Below, piece after piece: positions 19,031 to 29,935 of a DNA stretch of 64,000 nt (position 1 is its first letter; each line of letters starts with the position of its first letter). The notes under the pieces were generated by a model. The model had not been told where the DNA came from. It made no database searches and was given only the letters and a program-made list of their open reading frames with translations. Position numbers and translations under genes: made by a program. Source of the DNA: Anaerolineae bacterium (GTDB taxonomy: Bacteria; Chloroflexota; Anaerolineae; Aggregatilineales; Phototrophicaceae); the NCBI GenBank assembly GCA_025055175.1, contig JANWYT010000032.1:62001-126000 (forward strand). The letters are read 5' to 3'.

Positions 19031-20302
19031 ATGCGAGTGAAGGCTGTCATCCTGGCTGGGGGTAAAGGCACGCGCTTGGCTGCTCTCACCCTGAAGCGGG
19101 CCAAGCCCGCTGTGCCGTTCGCGGGCAAGTATCGCATCATCGACTTCGCCCTGAGCAACTGCGTCAACAGTGGTATCTTCGACGTCATCATTCTGACGCA
19201 ATACCGTCCCCACAGCCTCAACGACCACATTGCCAAAGGCCGCCCCTGGGACTTAGATCGTTCCTTCACGGGCGGCGTCCAGCTCCTCCAGCCCTATCAG
19301 GGCAGCAAAGACACTGACTGGTACAGCGGCACAGCCGACGCTGTGACACAGAACATCAACAGCGTGCGCCGAGGCCGCCCAGAGTACGTCCTCATCCTGT
19401 CGGGCGACCATGTCTACCAGATGGATTACGACATGTTGGTGAACTATCATCGCCAAAAGGGCGCCGAGCTGACGATCTGCACGATCACTGTACCGCTGAG
19501 CGAAGCCAGTCGCTTCGGCATTTTGGAGGTAGATGACGACTATCGTGTCAAGGACTTCAAGGAGAAACCCAAACAACCCACTAGCACCTTAGCCAGCATG
19601 GGCGTCTACGTCTTCAATTACGACACGCTAGAGCGCATGTTGATAGAGGACAAGGCCAACAAGGAGTCTTCGCATGACTTCGGCAAAGATATCATCCCGC
19701 GCATGGTCAAAGAGCAGATGAACGTCTATGCCTATCCTTACGGCGGCTACTGGGTGGATGTAGGGACGCTGGATGCTTACTGGGAAGCACACATGGATTT
19801 GTTGGAGATGCCGCCAGCGCTCAACCTCAATGATCGCACTTGGGTCATCCACACTCGCTCGGAAGAGCGCCCACCGGTGCAGCTCAGCGCTGGCGCGCGC
19901 ATCAGCAAGAGCCTCATCACCGACGGCACAATCGTCAGCGAGGGAGCGGTGATTGAGCGTTCAGTATTGTCGCCGGGGGTGTTCGTTGGGCCTGGGGCAG
20001 TCATCCGCGACAGCGTTGTCCTGACCGATGCCTTCATCGAAGCCGGCGCAGTGGTAGAGCGCGCCATCGTCGATAAGATTGCCGTCATCGGCCAGGGTGC
20101 GGTGGTGGGCAGCAAGGGCAGCAACGGTGGCACAGAGGGCAGTTTAGTGTGTATCGGCAAGAATACGCTGATCCCCAGCGGCTTCACTGTGGGGGCTGGT
20201 TGCATCTTTGGCACAGACCTCACTGTCGCTGACTACACCGACTTCCCCAGCCGCGTCATCCCACCTGGCACGTTCGTCGGTTACAAGCCCAGCAAAGACT
20301 GA
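19031..20302 (+). CDS. glgC: Glucose-1-phosphate adenylyltransferase (ADP-glucose pyrophosphorylase)
   Basis: 423 residues. It makes ADP-glucose from glucose-1-phosphate and ATP, the committed step of glycogen synthesis. The N-terminal ILAGGKGTRLAALT (about 7-20), KPAVPFAGKYRIIDFALSN, LSGDHVYQMDY, and FKEKP are standard, and a left-handed beta-helix with hexapeptide repeats fills residues about 295-410. GAGGAGG (19017-19023) gives an excellent ribosome site 7 bases before the ATG. Members are usually allosteric tetramers; effector specificity is not readable. Confidence 0.96.
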   Translation: MRVKAVILAGGKGTRLAALTLKRAKPAVPFAGKYRIIDFALSNCVNSGIFDVIILTQYRPHSLNDHIAKGRPWDLDRSFTGGVQLLQPYQGSKDTDWYSGTADAVTQNINSVRRGRPEYVLILSGDHVYQMDYDMLVNYHRQKGAELTICTITVPLSEASRFGILEVDDDYRVKDFKEKPKQPTSTLASMGVYVFNYDTLERMLIEDKANKESSHDFGKDIIPRMVKEQMNVYAYPYGGYWVDVGTLDAYWEAHMDLLEMPPALNLNDRTWVIHTRSEERPPVQLSAGARISKSLITDGTIVSEGAVIERSVLSPGVFVGPGAVIRDSVVLTDAFIEAGAVVERAIVDKIAVIGQGAVVGSKGSNGGTEGSLVCIGKNTLIPSGFTVGAGCIFGTDLTVADYTDFPSRVIPPGTFVGYKPSKD

Positions 20303-20317
20303 GCGCACCTACTCGTT

Positions 20318-20355
20318 GTGGTGACGGGGCATGTCACTGCGCGTCTCATCACCAC
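20318..20355 (+). terminator. Inverted repeat after glgC
   Basis: GTGGTGA (20318-20324) pairs with TCACCAC (20349-20355), and an inner alternative GTGAC (20321-20325)/GTCAC (20332-20336) competes with it. No T tract follows. It may be a weak or Rho-linked 3' end for the glg operon. Confidence 0.35.
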
Positions 20356-20382
20356 TAGATGTCCTCTTGCTCATGCAAGCCC

Positions 20383-20411
20383 TTGACAGACTTGCGCGCC
20401 TCCACTATCCT
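20383..20411 (+). promoter_or_regulatory. Promoter of tRNA-Glu
   Basis: Perfect TTGACA (20383-20388), 17-base spacer, then TATCCT (20406-20411). The start would be near 20418, 16 bases before the tRNA. Confidence 0.75.
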
Positions 20412-20433
20412 ACGGCATGTTGTGTGTACGAAT

Positions 20434-20506
20434 GGCCCCATCGTCTAGCGGTCTAGGACACCACCCTTTCAAGGTGGATACGCGGGTTCGAGTCCCGCTG
20501 GGGTCA
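20434..20506 (+). tRNA. tRNA-Glu (anticodon TTC)
   Basis: The acceptor stem GGCCCCA (20434-20440) pairs with TGGGGTC (20499-20505), with one G-T. The anticodon stem is CACC/GGTG-like with loop CTTTCAA, giving anticodon TTC. The T arm is GCGGG-TTCGAGT-CCCGC and the discriminator base is A. CCA is not encoded. The D-loop has the normal GG. The following 20507-20585 holds nothing I recognise. Confidence 0.95.
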
Positions 20507-20585
20507 CACGCCATGCTGAGCGGATAGCCAGCAGCTCACGCTGGCACAACAGCAACGCTGAGATTCATCACGACTACGTGGCGCG

Positions 20586-21686
<1,101 letters not shown>

Positions 21687-21705
21687 TCAGCTGAAGAGAC
21701 AAAGA

Positions 21706-22674
21706 CTAGGCAGCCATCCATCGGGCCAGCGCGTAGTAGATCGGCAGGCCAACGCTGAGGTTCATCGGAAAGGTGACGACCAACGACGCCGTCAAGTAGT
21801 AGATGGGTTGTGCCTGGGGAATGTTGGTCTGTACTACCGCCGGCGCCGTGATGTAGCTAGCGCTAGCAGCCAGCGATCCCATGAGCATGCTGCCTCCTAC
21901 TGATAGGCCCACCACAGTGCCGAGCGCCACTCCCAGCGTCCCATGCACTAGCGGCATAAACAAGCCGTAGCCCACCAGGAAAGGCCCGACGTGGCTCAAA
22001 GCGCGCAGGCGCTTGCCGACTAGCGTCCCCATCTCCAAGAGAAACAACGTCAGAAAGCCAGGAAACAACTGCACGAAGAAGGGCGAGACTTGCTTCTCGC
22101 CTGTCGCTCCGCTCAGCAGGCCGATAAGCGTACCTCCACCTAGTAGTAGGAAGCTCTTGGCGCTCAGCGCCGAACGCAGCGCCTGGCTAGGAGTGGTGCG
22201 CGTCTGGCCCAGGCGTGCGCTGGCGATGGCCAGGCACACCAACACTGCCGGCAGCTCCATGATGACGTACATCGTCGGCATGAAGCCCTCCAGCGGTTCG
22301 TTGACTTCTGCCAAGAAGGTGACGGCAGCGCTGAGCGTAACAGCGCTCACGCCAGAATAGTGAATCGCCAAAGCAATCGAGTCAGCTTCGCTCAATTGGC
22401 CTACGCGCCAGAACAACAGATAGCTGCTGACGGCAACGATGATCCCCAGGACGACAGCCACCAGCGCCGCCACCAAGAATCCCTGCAAAGGTGATTTGGC
22501 CAGGTCAAAGCCACCTTTCAGGCCAATAGAGAACAGCAGGTAGATGCTGATAATGGTGTACACCTGGTCAGGAATGGTCAGGTCGCTCTTGACGCGCACT
22601 GCGATCACCCCCAAAACGAAGGCTAGCACCATCGGCGAAAGCAGGTTAATTTGCAGAACTTCTAGCAGTTCCAT
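21706..22674 (-). CDS. SbtA-family sodium-dependent bicarbonate-type permease
   Basis: 322 residues, about ten hydrophobic segments in two repeats, start at ATG 22674. The family (DUF897) includes cyanobacterial SbtA, a Na/bicarbonate symporter. The first repeat has IHYSGVSAVTLSAAVTF (about 109-125) and the second GSLAASASYITAPAV, equivalent elements that form the substrate site in SbtA. No SbtB-type PII regulator or carboxysome gene is nearby, so bicarbonate is a family-based guess. It may share a transcript with the OYE gene. Confidence 0.88.
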   Translation of the reverse strand: MELLEVLQINLLSPMVLAFVLGVIAVRVKSDLTIPDQVYTIISIYLLFSIGLKGGFDLAKSPLQGFLVAALVAVVLGIIVAVSSYLLFWRVGQLSEADSIALAIHYSGVSAVTLSAAVTFLAEVNEPLEGFMPTMYVIMELPAVLVCLAIASARLGQTRTTPSQALRSALSAKSFLLLGGGTLIGLLSGATGEKQVSPFFVQLFPGFLTLFLLEMGTLVGKRLRALSHVGPFLVGYGLFMPLVHGTLGVALGTVVGLSVGGSMLMGSLAASASYITAPAVVQTNIPQAQPIYYLTASLVVTFPMNLSVGLPIYYALARWMAA

Positions 22675-22878
22675 GAGCTTGCGACAGCCTTGCACAGTGA
22701 CGTGAATATCAGCGCATGAGTGTAGCAGAATTCAGCCGAGAAGTGATCTCTGGCAGCGCCGCCGTCTTAAACATTGTGCTAGAGGCCAGCAGGTCTAGTC
22801 AGTCTTTGGGAGACTATCGCTTTACCCATGCTGCTGAGCCTGGATTTCTGAGCCACCCTGCGCAGGGACGCTCTAGCC

Positions 22879-22887
22879 TGCTATGAT
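22879..22887 (+). promoter_or_regulatory. Extended -10 promoter of der
   Basis: TGCTATGAT (22879-22887), an extended -10, 30 bases before the ATG, with no evident -35 box. The remaining part of 22675-22878 shows no other feature. Confidence 0.5.
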
Positions 22888-22917
22888 AGGACGCCGATTT
22901 GAGCATGAGGAAGTAGC

Positions 22918-24303
22918 ATGGCCCGCAAACCCATCGTCGCCATCGTCGGCAGGCCTAACGTCGGCAAAAGCGCCCTCTTCAATCGTTTAGTCGGCCAGCG
23001 CATGGCCGTCACCCACGATATCCCCGGTACCACTCGCGACCGAATCCAGGGCCAGAGCGACTGGAACGGCGTGGCCTTCCATGTCATCGACACTGGCGGC
23101 ATTGAGGTCTACCAGCCCAAAGGCACGCGCGATGAAAACCCATTAGCCGAAGGCAGCAAAGAGTTTGTGCCGCTCATTCGCGCTCAGGCCCTGCTGGCTG
23201 TCGAAGAAGCCGACGCCATCATCTTCACCGTCGATAACCAACATGGCATTACTGCTGCTGACGAAGCCGTCGCCGAGATTCTGCGCCGCACCAACAAGCC
23301 CATTCTCATCGCTGCCAACAAGGCCGACGACGTGCGCTACAACCCCGACTCGATGGAATTCTACGGCCTGGGCTTAGGGCCGGTCTTCCCCATCAGTGCC
23401 ATTCACGGCCTGGGCGTGGGTGATCTGCTGGACGAACTCATCAAACAGTTGCGCGCTGCGCTGCCCGCCACCGACTTCGATGCCGATGAAGACGATCATC
23501 TCAAGATCGCTATCATCGGGCGGCCCAACGCCGGTAAAAGCACCCTGTTGAACAAGCTGCTGGGCGTAGAGCGAGCCATCGTCAGTCCGATTGCTGGCAC
23601 GACCCGCGACTCGATTGATAGCGACATCCGCTGGCATGGTCAGCGGATCACGCTGATCGACACGGCTGGCATTCGGCGGCGCGGCAAGATTGAACCTGGG
23701 GTGGAACAGTTCAGCGTCATCCGCAGCATGCAAGCCATCGAACGCTGCGACGTGGCCCTGCTGGTGATCGACGGGGCAGAAGGGATCACAGAGCAAGACG
23801 AACACATCGCAGGCTATGTCATCCAGGAATTCAAGAGCCTGGTGTTGGTCATCAACAAGTGGGACGCCGTCACCAAAAATGCGCACACCATGAGCGACTA
23901 TCTGAAGACCGTGCGCGAACGCTTCCACTTTGTGCCATATGCCCCTGTGCTGTTCATCAGCGCTCTGGATGGCCAGCGTATCCACACAGTACTAGAGACA
24001 GCCTACCGCGTCTACGAGAACCGCTGCTTCCGCGCACCTACGGCTCAACTCAACCAGATCGTCCGCGAAGCACTAGACAGACACTCCCCACCCACCAAAG
24101 GCACTCGTCGCCTGAAGATTTTCTACGCGACGCAGGTGAGGACGGCTCCGCCCGTCTTCTTGCTACACGTCAACGACAAAACGCTGCTACATTTCAGCTA
24201 CGAGCGCTATCTTGAAAATCGTATCCGCGAAGTCTTTCCATTTGAAGGCACGCCCATCCGCATTTCTCTGCGCGAACGCGAACGCCGCGAGAAGAAAGAT
24301 TGA
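22918..24303 (+). CDS. der: Ribosome assembly GTPase Der (EngA)
   Basis: 461 residues with two tandem GTPase domains and a C-terminal KH-like domain, the pattern unique to Der, needed for 50S subunit maturation. The first domain has GRPNVGKSALFNRL (about 10), DTGG and NKADD; the second has GRPNAGKSTLLNKL (about 200), DTAGIRRRGKIE and NKWDA. GAGGAAG precedes the ATG. The stop TGA is one base from the stop of the opposing membrane glycosyltransferase gene. Confidence 0.97.
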   Translation: MARKPIVAIVGRPNVGKSALFNRLVGQRMAVTHDIPGTTRDRIQGQSDWNGVAFHVIDTGGIEVYQPKGTRDENPLAEGSKEFVPLIRAQALLAVEEADAIIFTVDNQHGITAADEAVAEILRRTNKPILIAANKADDVRYNPDSMEFYGLGLGPVFPISAIHGLGVGDLLDELIKQLRAALPATDFDADEDDHLKIAIIGRPNAGKSTLLNKLLGVERAIVSPIAGTTRDSIDSDIRWHGQRITLIDTAGIRRRGKIEPGVEQFSVIRSMQAIERCDVALLVIDGAEGITEQDEHIAGYVIQEFKSLVLVINKWDAVTKNAHTMSDYLKTVRERFHFVPYAPVLFISALDGQRIHTVLETAYRVYENRCFRAPTAQLNQIVREALDRHSPPTKGTRRLKIFYATQVRTAPPVFLLHVNDKTLLHFSYERYLENRIREVFPFEGTPIRISLRERERREKKD

Positions 24304-24304
24304 G

Positions 24305-26788
24305 CTAGTCTGGCGTCAACAGCACTATCCCATCCTCCAAGAGCGCGCCGTCCTGGCCTGCAGAGGCGCGCTCCAGGCTAGGCCAGGCGTACAGACCCAA
24401 GACTAGCGCTTGCGGCGCAGCCGCGCCTTCGGGCAGACGCAAGCGGTGTGTAGTGAAGATGCGCTCCCCAACCAGCCAATTCTTGGTAGGATAAAGTGTG
24501 CCAAGCAGCGCTTCGTCTTGTTGCGCCACCACCGATCCCGACGAGTCGCGCAGGTGCAAGAAGATGGTATAATCAGCCGGTGCAGGGCGCAGCGCGCGCC
24601 AGTACAGGTTCACCACTAGATCATGGCCAGGACGCAACGCCGACAATGGCGGCTCCAATTGCACATGGGTCAAGGCCAGCGACTGGGCGAAGATCACGTT
24701 CAGAGACCGAGCTTGGGCGGGCGGCTCTGGAAAAGTGGCCAACGGCAAGCTCAAGCGCGCCGCTTCCCACCAAGTATAAGTCGTGCCAAAGCGGTCAATG
24801 GCCTGGACGGGCGTCGGGCCGGGATAATCGGAGACGCGCAGCATGATCCGATAGCCACCCTGGGCTGCATCCTCGCTCAGACGCAGCCAGCGCGTCTCCG
24901 TCACCACCTCGCCGACCTGCCACATCGGCACAGGGTAGACGTAACGCCACAGGATACGGTTTTCATTGGCAATGCTCTGGCTCTGCACGTCCCAGACCTG
25001 AAGGTCAGCGTAATAGTCTTTGGCACTGCCGCGCGGCACACGCCAGTAAAGCGTGACGGGTATCGTCTCACCAGGCGTAGCGGTCAAAGGAGCGTCCAGA
25101 GCTAGCACTTCTAGTCGGTCATCGAAAGTCGCCAGTGGCGGGCCATCAGGCGGAGCAGGTAGATTGTTGAAGGGATTCTGTGCAGCATCGAAGCGCCAGC
25201 GCTGGCCTAAAGGCCAGCCCTCTGGGCTGATGAAAGGCTGGCCCTCCTCAGCCATGCGCGCCTGCAAAGCCTGCCCCTCTACCATCGTGAGCGGCGGCAG
25301 AGCCACAATCCGACTCTCAGCGGGCAGCAACAGGGCAAACTGCAGCGGCACAGGCGCATTAAGGACAGGCAGCCCAAACTTGTCTTGCACAGGGACGATC
25401 ACTTCACCTGCGGGCAGGGACTGGCCTGCATACCCCTCCATGCGGGGAAAATGCACAGGCCTCAGCCAGGCCGTCGTGGCCAGCTCGTTCAGATTCTCCA
25501 GTGGTACATAGACGGGTTGCGGCGAGTCGATAAGGGTTTGCCAGAAGGCTCTCGCACCCAATCGGTAAAAGTTAGCCAGATTGAGCCAGGAAGATTCGTC
25601 ACGCACGACAGGATTCTCGACGAAGTGATAACGTATGTCAGCGAAGGCTGCCAGCGGCGCATAGACACAGATCAGGATCAGCGCTCCACGTCCAGCCCAG
25701 GCCAAGCCCAGGCGCATCATACTGTTCAAGAACAGCCCAGCCCCCAAGCCGCTGAGGACTGCCAGCGGCGCAAACACTCCCAGCATACGAATTGGGGTCT
25801 CTGGAGCGTCAGACAACACTGAGGGTAGGATCATGACGCCGAAGGCCAGCACAGGTAGGAATGCGCCAACTCTGCGCCAGCGCCACAGCGTCGCCAGCAG
25901 ACCCAGCACGGCTAGGATCAGGAATGGTAAGCTGATAAAAGGCGCGCTGAACGTGCTGTAGCGGATCATCTCAAAGTAACTGCTGGGGCTGATGAAGGGC
26001 TGTATGGCCCGCCCGAAGGCTTCTAGCAGACTGGCAGGCGTCGCAATCGGCACAGCGGTCTCTTGACTCACCTGGTTGAGGCGCCAGTTGAGCCAGTTGG
26101 GGACGCGCAGGAACAGATAAAACCAGGGCAGCATAGCCACAGCCCAGCTCAGGCCTAGGGCTAGCAGGCAGCGCCAACTTAGGCGCGCACGAGGGTTGAG
26201 CAAGGCACTGAGTCCTAGGATTGCTCCAAAGGCTAGTGGAAAGGCCAGCCCGCCTAAGTAGAACGACGTAGCGATCCCACCCATGAATCCCGCCGCGATC
26301 AGACACGAGGGGCGTCGCGTCTGCCAATAGTGGGCTAGCAGCGCCAAAGCTAGGGCGCTGGCCATCGGCAGCCAATTAGCGCGGTAGACGCTGCGCCCAA
26401 TGACGATGATGGGGATGACAGACGCCATCGCCAGAGCAGTCGTCAGGGCGATCCAGACGCGCTGGGGTTGGTCGTGGTACAGCGCACGAGCCAGAGCTGC
26501 CGCACTCGCAACAGCTACCATCCCCAGGAAAATACTGAACAGGCGCGAGGTGAGCGGCGTCACCCCTACCCAGCGCAGCCACAGCGCACGCACGAATGAG
26601 TCAAATGGCTCTGGGCTGTCCTCGAAGTGTAAAGGTAGGCCAGCTCCAACGACGATCCGCCACTGACGCACCAGATAGTTGGCTTCATCGTTGTATATCC
26701 CCGGCGGAATTTGCAGCCAGTCGAAGGTGCGCAACCAAAAAGCCACCAGCAGCGCCACAACAAGCGCCCACAAGCCGACGTGCTTCAT
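24305..26788 (-). CDS. GT39/ArnT-like membrane glycosyltransferase
   Basis: 827 residues. The first two thirds (about 1-410) hold 10 or more hydrophobic segments of the GT-C fold. The motif YNDEANYLVRQ just after the first helix is the acidic catalytic loop of the dolichyl/polyprenyl-phosphate sugar transferases (PMT, ArnT). The last 300 residues are strand-rich and probably lie outside the membrane, with two similar beta domains (VPVTLYWRVPRG and LVVNLYWRALRP). Substrate unknown. It follows the receiver-cyclase gene by six bases and is likely its co-transcript. Confidence 0.85.
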   Translation of the reverse strand: MKHVGLWALVVALLVAFWLRTFDWLQIPPGIYNDEANYLVRQWRIVVGAGLPLHFEDSPEPFDSFVRALWLRWVGVTPLTSRLFSIFLGMVAVASAAALARALYHDQPQRVWIALTTALAMASVIPIIVIGRSVYRANWLPMASALALALLAHYWQTRRPSCLIAAGFMGGIATSFYLGGLAFPLAFGAILGLSALLNPRARLSWRCLLALGLSWAVAMLPWFYLFLRVPNWLNWRLNQVSQETAVPIATPASLLEAFGRAIQPFISPSSYFEMIRYSTFSAPFISLPFLILAVLGLLATLWRWRRVGAFLPVLAFGVMILPSVLSDAPETPIRMLGVFAPLAVLSGLGAGLFLNSMMRLGLAWAGRGALILICVYAPLAAFADIRYHFVENPVVRDESSWLNLANFYRLGARAFWQTLIDSPQPVYVPLENLNELATTAWLRPVHFPRMEGYAGQSLPAGEVIVPVQDKFGLPVLNAPVPLQFALLLPAESRIVALPPLTMVEGQALQARMAEEGQPFISPEGWPLGQRWRFDAAQNPFNNLPAPPDGPPLATFDDRLEVLALDAPLTATPGETIPVTLYWRVPRGSAKDYYADLQVWDVQSQSIANENRILWRYVYPVPMWQVGEVVTETRWLRLSEDAAQGGYRIMLRVSDYPGPTPVQAIDRFGTTYTWWEAARLSLPLATFPEPPAQARSLNVIFAQSLALTHVQLEPPLSALRPGHDLVVNLYWRALRPAPADYTIFLHLRDSSGSVVAQQDEALLGTLYPTKNWLVGERIFTTHRLRLPEGAAAPQALVLGLYAWPSLERASAGQDGALLEDGIVLLTPD

Positions 26789-26794
26789 GGTGCG

Positions 26795-28360
26795 CTAGTT
26801 CAAATCCAGCAGTTCATAAGCCAGCGTCGGCGTCTTGCGTCCTTTGACCTTGATCTCTCCGAGAGGTCGAGCGACAGCGCGCGTGCCGAGCATACGGATG
26901 ACGGCGTCATCGACCAGGATTTGGTTGGGCGCAGCGTATTCTTGTAGGCGTTTAGCCAGGTTGACTGTGTCGCCGATGGCCGTGTAGTTCAAGGCGCGCT
27001 CCATGCCCACGTAGCCCACGATGGCCTCGCCAACGTGGACGCCTACGCTATAGGCGAGCTGATAGCCATACTGCGCGTTGACTTCCTGCACGCCGCGCAG
27101 CAACGCTAGCGCCGCGTCTGCTGCGCGATGGACATGGTCGGGTTGTAGAGTCGGTGCATTGAAGATGGCCATCAGACCGTCGCCCAAGAATTTGTCTAGC
27201 GTGCCTTCCCAGCCCAGGATGACACCAGCAGCATAGCTCAGATAGTGGTTGAGCGTCTCCAAGACTTGTTCAGGTTCAAGCTGTTCACTCCAGGCGGAAT
27301 AGCCGCGTATATCGGCAAACAAGACGCTAATTTCTTGGCGCTTGCCACCTGGGGCAATCTCCTTCGGCCTAGCCAGCACCTGAGCTACAATGCTTGGCGG
27401 CACAAAACGCTCGAAGGTGTCTAGAATTTGGGCGCGGTCGGCGCGCAGGATGGCGTAGTTGCGTGAATTTTCAATGGCAATTGCGGCGTAGTCTGCGATT
27501 GCACCGAGCATAGTCGCGTCGTTGGAGCTGAAGTGTGGCGCTTTAGCGGTGTAGTTGGCGACGCCAATTGCTCCCAAGACGCGCTCATGAAGGATGAGCG
27601 GCGCGTAGGCGACAGAGACGGGTCGTCTGCCACTAGCCTCCATCTGCACCTCCTCACCGCTCAGAACGAGCGACGCAGCATTGCGGATAACGTGGGCAGC
27701 GATGGGGTCTTTGACCACATCGCTGCTGGCTTTGGCCTGCTGGACGAGCTGGTTGCGATAGGCACGGCGCACCAAGCGGCGATTTTCAATCATGACCAGA
27801 TAGCCTTCCTCGGCGCTGGTGACAAAGACCGCTGCATCGACGATGTGAGGCAGCAGCTTGTCCATCTCTATTACGCTGGTCACGCTCTTGCCCACTTTGT
27901 AGATGGTGTTCAGTTCACGCAGGCGGCGCTGCAGCTCGCGGTTGGCCAGCAAGACGCGCTCCGTCAGCGCTTCCTTCTCGCGGCGCAGGCGCGTCTCGCT
28001 CAGGGCTTTGTCGATAGCCTCCAGCATTTCGTCAGCGTAGTAGGGCTTCTTGACGTAATTGCGCACCCCTTTGCGGAAGACTTCGACGGCAATTTCTTCC
28101 GAACCGTGGAAAGTCATCAAGATGATAGGAATATCTACGCCCTGCTCAGACAAGGCATCGATGACCTGGAGGCCGCTCATGCGCGGCATTTGCAAATCTA
28201 GCAGGATCAGATCGGGGCGGTGCTTGAGGGCCATTTGGTAGCCCTCGTAGCCATCGGAAGCTGTCAGGTAACGGTAGCTGTTAGGTTGCAAGACATGTTC
28301 GATCAGGAAGTCTCGGTTGTCTTTGCCATCATCAACGACGAGGATCGTCTCCTCCGCCAT
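26795..28360 (-). CDS. Receiver-GAF-class III adenylate/guanylate cyclase
   Basis: 521 residues. The receiver (1-120) has VVDDG, phospho-Asp in LILLDLQMPRMSG and KKPY. A short coiled coil follows, then a GAF domain (about 155-305), then a class III cyclase (about 335-515). Cyclase elements are the metal Asp in LFADIRGYS, the substrate Lys/Asp in DKFLGDGLMAIF, and NYTAIGDTVNLAKRL with the transition-state Asn and Arg. It should make cAMP or cGMP under control of phosphorylation and a small-molecule or redox signal. It is last in the kinase/regulator cluster. Confidence 0.92.
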   Translation of the reverse strand: MAEETILVVDDGKDNRDFLIEHVLQPNSYRYLTASDGYEGYQMALKHRPDLILLDLQMPRMSGLQVIDALSEQGVDIPIILMTFHGSEEIAVEVFRKGVRNYVKKPYYADEMLEAIDKALSETRLRREKEALTERVLLANRELQRRLRELNTIYKVGKSVTSVIEMDKLLPHIVDAAVFVTSAEEGYLVMIENRRLVRRAYRNQLVQQAKASSDVVKDPIAAHVIRNAASLVLSGEEVQMEASGRRPVSVAYAPLILHERVLGAIGVANYTAKAPHFSSNDATMLGAIADYAAIAIENSRNYAILRADRAQILDTFERFVPPSIVAQVLARPKEIAPGGKRQEISVLFADIRGYSAWSEQLEPEQVLETLNHYLSYAAGVILGWEGTLDKFLGDGLMAIFNAPTLQPDHVHRAADAALALLRGVQEVNAQYGYQLAYSVGVHVGEAIVGYVGMERALNYTAIGDTVNLAKRLQEYAAPNQILVDDAVIRMLGTRAVARPLGEIKVKGRKTPTLAYELLDLN

Positions 28361-28454
28361 ACACGCGCTCCGTCTCCCATAGTCGCCTCAAAGGCACATG
28401 GCGCGCATTCGCTTGACGCCAACGAGCCACTGCGGCTATTGTAGCGCTGGGCCG

Positions 28455-29501
28455 CTATTCTTCAATCCAAGTGTTGGAAATCTCATAGGTCAGGACAGGT
28501 TCGCTGCGCCCTTTGACATAGAGCGGCCCGCGCGAGCGGCCAAAGACGAAGCGCTCGGTCTTCATATAGACCAGCTCGCTCACCAGAATACGACCGCGAT
28601 CCGCAATGCTTTGCAAGCGGCTGGCGATGTTCACTGTGTCACCGACCGCAGTGCGATTCATGAGGTGGTCTGTGCCGACGTTGCCCACCACCGCCAGCCC
28701 GCTGTGAATGCCGAAGTTCACCTTCAGGCGATGTTCTAGAGGGAGTTTTTCATGAAACCAGAAAATTTCATCCTGGATATGCAGAGCCGTCTTGACAGCG
28801 CGCGCGACATGGTCTTCCTGAGGTTGCGGCGTGTTGTACAGCACCATAATCCCATCGCCGATGAACTTATCCACTGTGCCTTCGTAGCGGTTGATGATAC
28901 GCACCATGAAGGTATGATAGCTATTGAGCAGTCGCAGCAAAGTCTCTGGATCGGTGCGCTCTGAGAGGGCTGTGAACCCTTCCAGATCGGCGAAAAGCAC
29001 CGTCACGGTTTGCAAATCGCCCCCCAGACGATTAGCACTCGGATTTTGCAGCAGTTGTTCGACGATAGAAGGGGCAACGAAGCGCTCGAACGTATTGCGC
29101 ACGCGCTGTTCCTGCACGCGCAGCTCATCTGCCGTAGACTTGGCGCGCAGGCTACGATCTACGCGCGCCAACAGCTCGCGCGGGCTAAAAGGCTTGGGCA
29201 GATAGTCATCCGCCCCCATCCCGAAGCCGCGCACACGGCTGTCCACATCGCTTATGGCCGTCAGCATGATGACGGGAATGCTCGCTAGCGCTGGCTGAGC
29301 CTTAAGCCTCTCCAGGACTTCAAAGCCGTTCATGTTAGGCATGTTCACATCAAGCAGGATCAGATCAGGGACAATCGCCTGAGCTTTTTCTAGCGCCGTC
29401 AAGCCGTCGCGCGCCATGATAAGCTCATGCCTGGTCGCGCCGAGGATGTCGCTCACCAGCTCTAGATTATCTGGGTTATCATCAACCACCAGAATTTTCA
29501 C
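28455..29501 (-). CDS. Receiver-class III adenylate/guanylate cyclase
   Basis: 348 residues from GTG 29501, which overlaps the TGA of the upstream response regulator (GTGA at 29498-29501). The receiver (1-120) has VVDDNPDN, the phospho-Asp in LILLDVNMPNMNG and LPKPF. The cyclase (about 165-345) has LFADLEGFTALSER, DKFIGDGIMVLYN and NRTAVGDTVNIASRL, all needed residues present. It lacks the GAF domain of its downstream paralogue. The overlap means it is made in step with the CheY-like protein, and both are likely targets of the kinase at 29936. Confidence 0.92.
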   Translation of the reverse strand: MKILVVDDNPDNLELVSDILGATRHELIMARDGLTALEKAQAIVPDLILLDVNMPNMNGFEVLERLKAQPALASIPVIMLTAISDVDSRVRGFGMGADDYLPKPFSPRELLARVDRSLRAKSTADELRVQEQRVRNTFERFVAPSIVEQLLQNPSANRLGGDLQTVTVLFADLEGFTALSERTDPETLLRLLNSYHTFMVRIINRYEGTVDKFIGDGIMVLYNTPQPQEDHVARAVKTALHIQDEIFWFHEKLPLEHRLKVNFGIHSGLAVVGNVGTDHLMNRTAVGDTVNIASRLQSIADRGRILVSELVYMKTERFVFGRSRGPLYVKGRSEPVLTYEISNTWIEE

Positions 29502-29884
29502 GAGTTGTCCTCTCCGAGTTGCAAATGCTGCTTGAGCTTGCGAGCCAATTCTTGGAGATTGATGGGCTTGGAAATGTAGTCTGTGCAACCAGCCTGCAAG
29601 GCCCTCTCTCGATCCCCCGACATCGCGTGGGCTGTCAGAGCGATAATAGGCAGACTCTGGAAGTCGGGCAGCTTGCGCAGCTCACGAGTCGTTGCCCAAC
29701 CATCCATGCGCGGCAGCGACAAGTCCATCAGGATTAGATCGGGCTTGCTCTGCTGAGCTAAGGCTAACCCCTGCTCACCGTCTCTAGCCTGAACAACCTC
29801 GTAGTCTAGCGAGCTGAGAACGTCGGCAATCAGGATCATGTTGTCGCGGTTGTCTTCAACCACGAGAATGACAGGGCGCGCCAC
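29498..29884 (-). CDS. CheY-like single-domain response regulator
   Basis: 128 residues, a bare receiver of the DivK/CheY type. VVEDNRDN (acidic pocket), LILMDLSLPRMDG (phospho-Asp), IALTAHAM (Thr/Ala switch) and YISKPIN (Lys-Pro) are all present. Without an output domain it probably shuttles phosphate or docks on another protein. It lies between the kinase gene (51 bases upstream) and the first receiver-cyclase (overlapping by four bases). Confidence 0.93.
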   Translation of the reverse strand: MARPVILVVEDNRDNMILIADVLSSLDYEVVQARDGEQGLALAQQSKPDLILMDLSLPRMDGWATTRELRKLPDFQSLPIIALTAHAMSGDRERALQAGCTDYISKPINLQELARKLKQHLQLGEDNS

Positions 29885-29935
29885 AGTCTACTCCTGGCTC
29901 TTTACACTCAATCTTAGCAATGCTTCGACAGGCGG

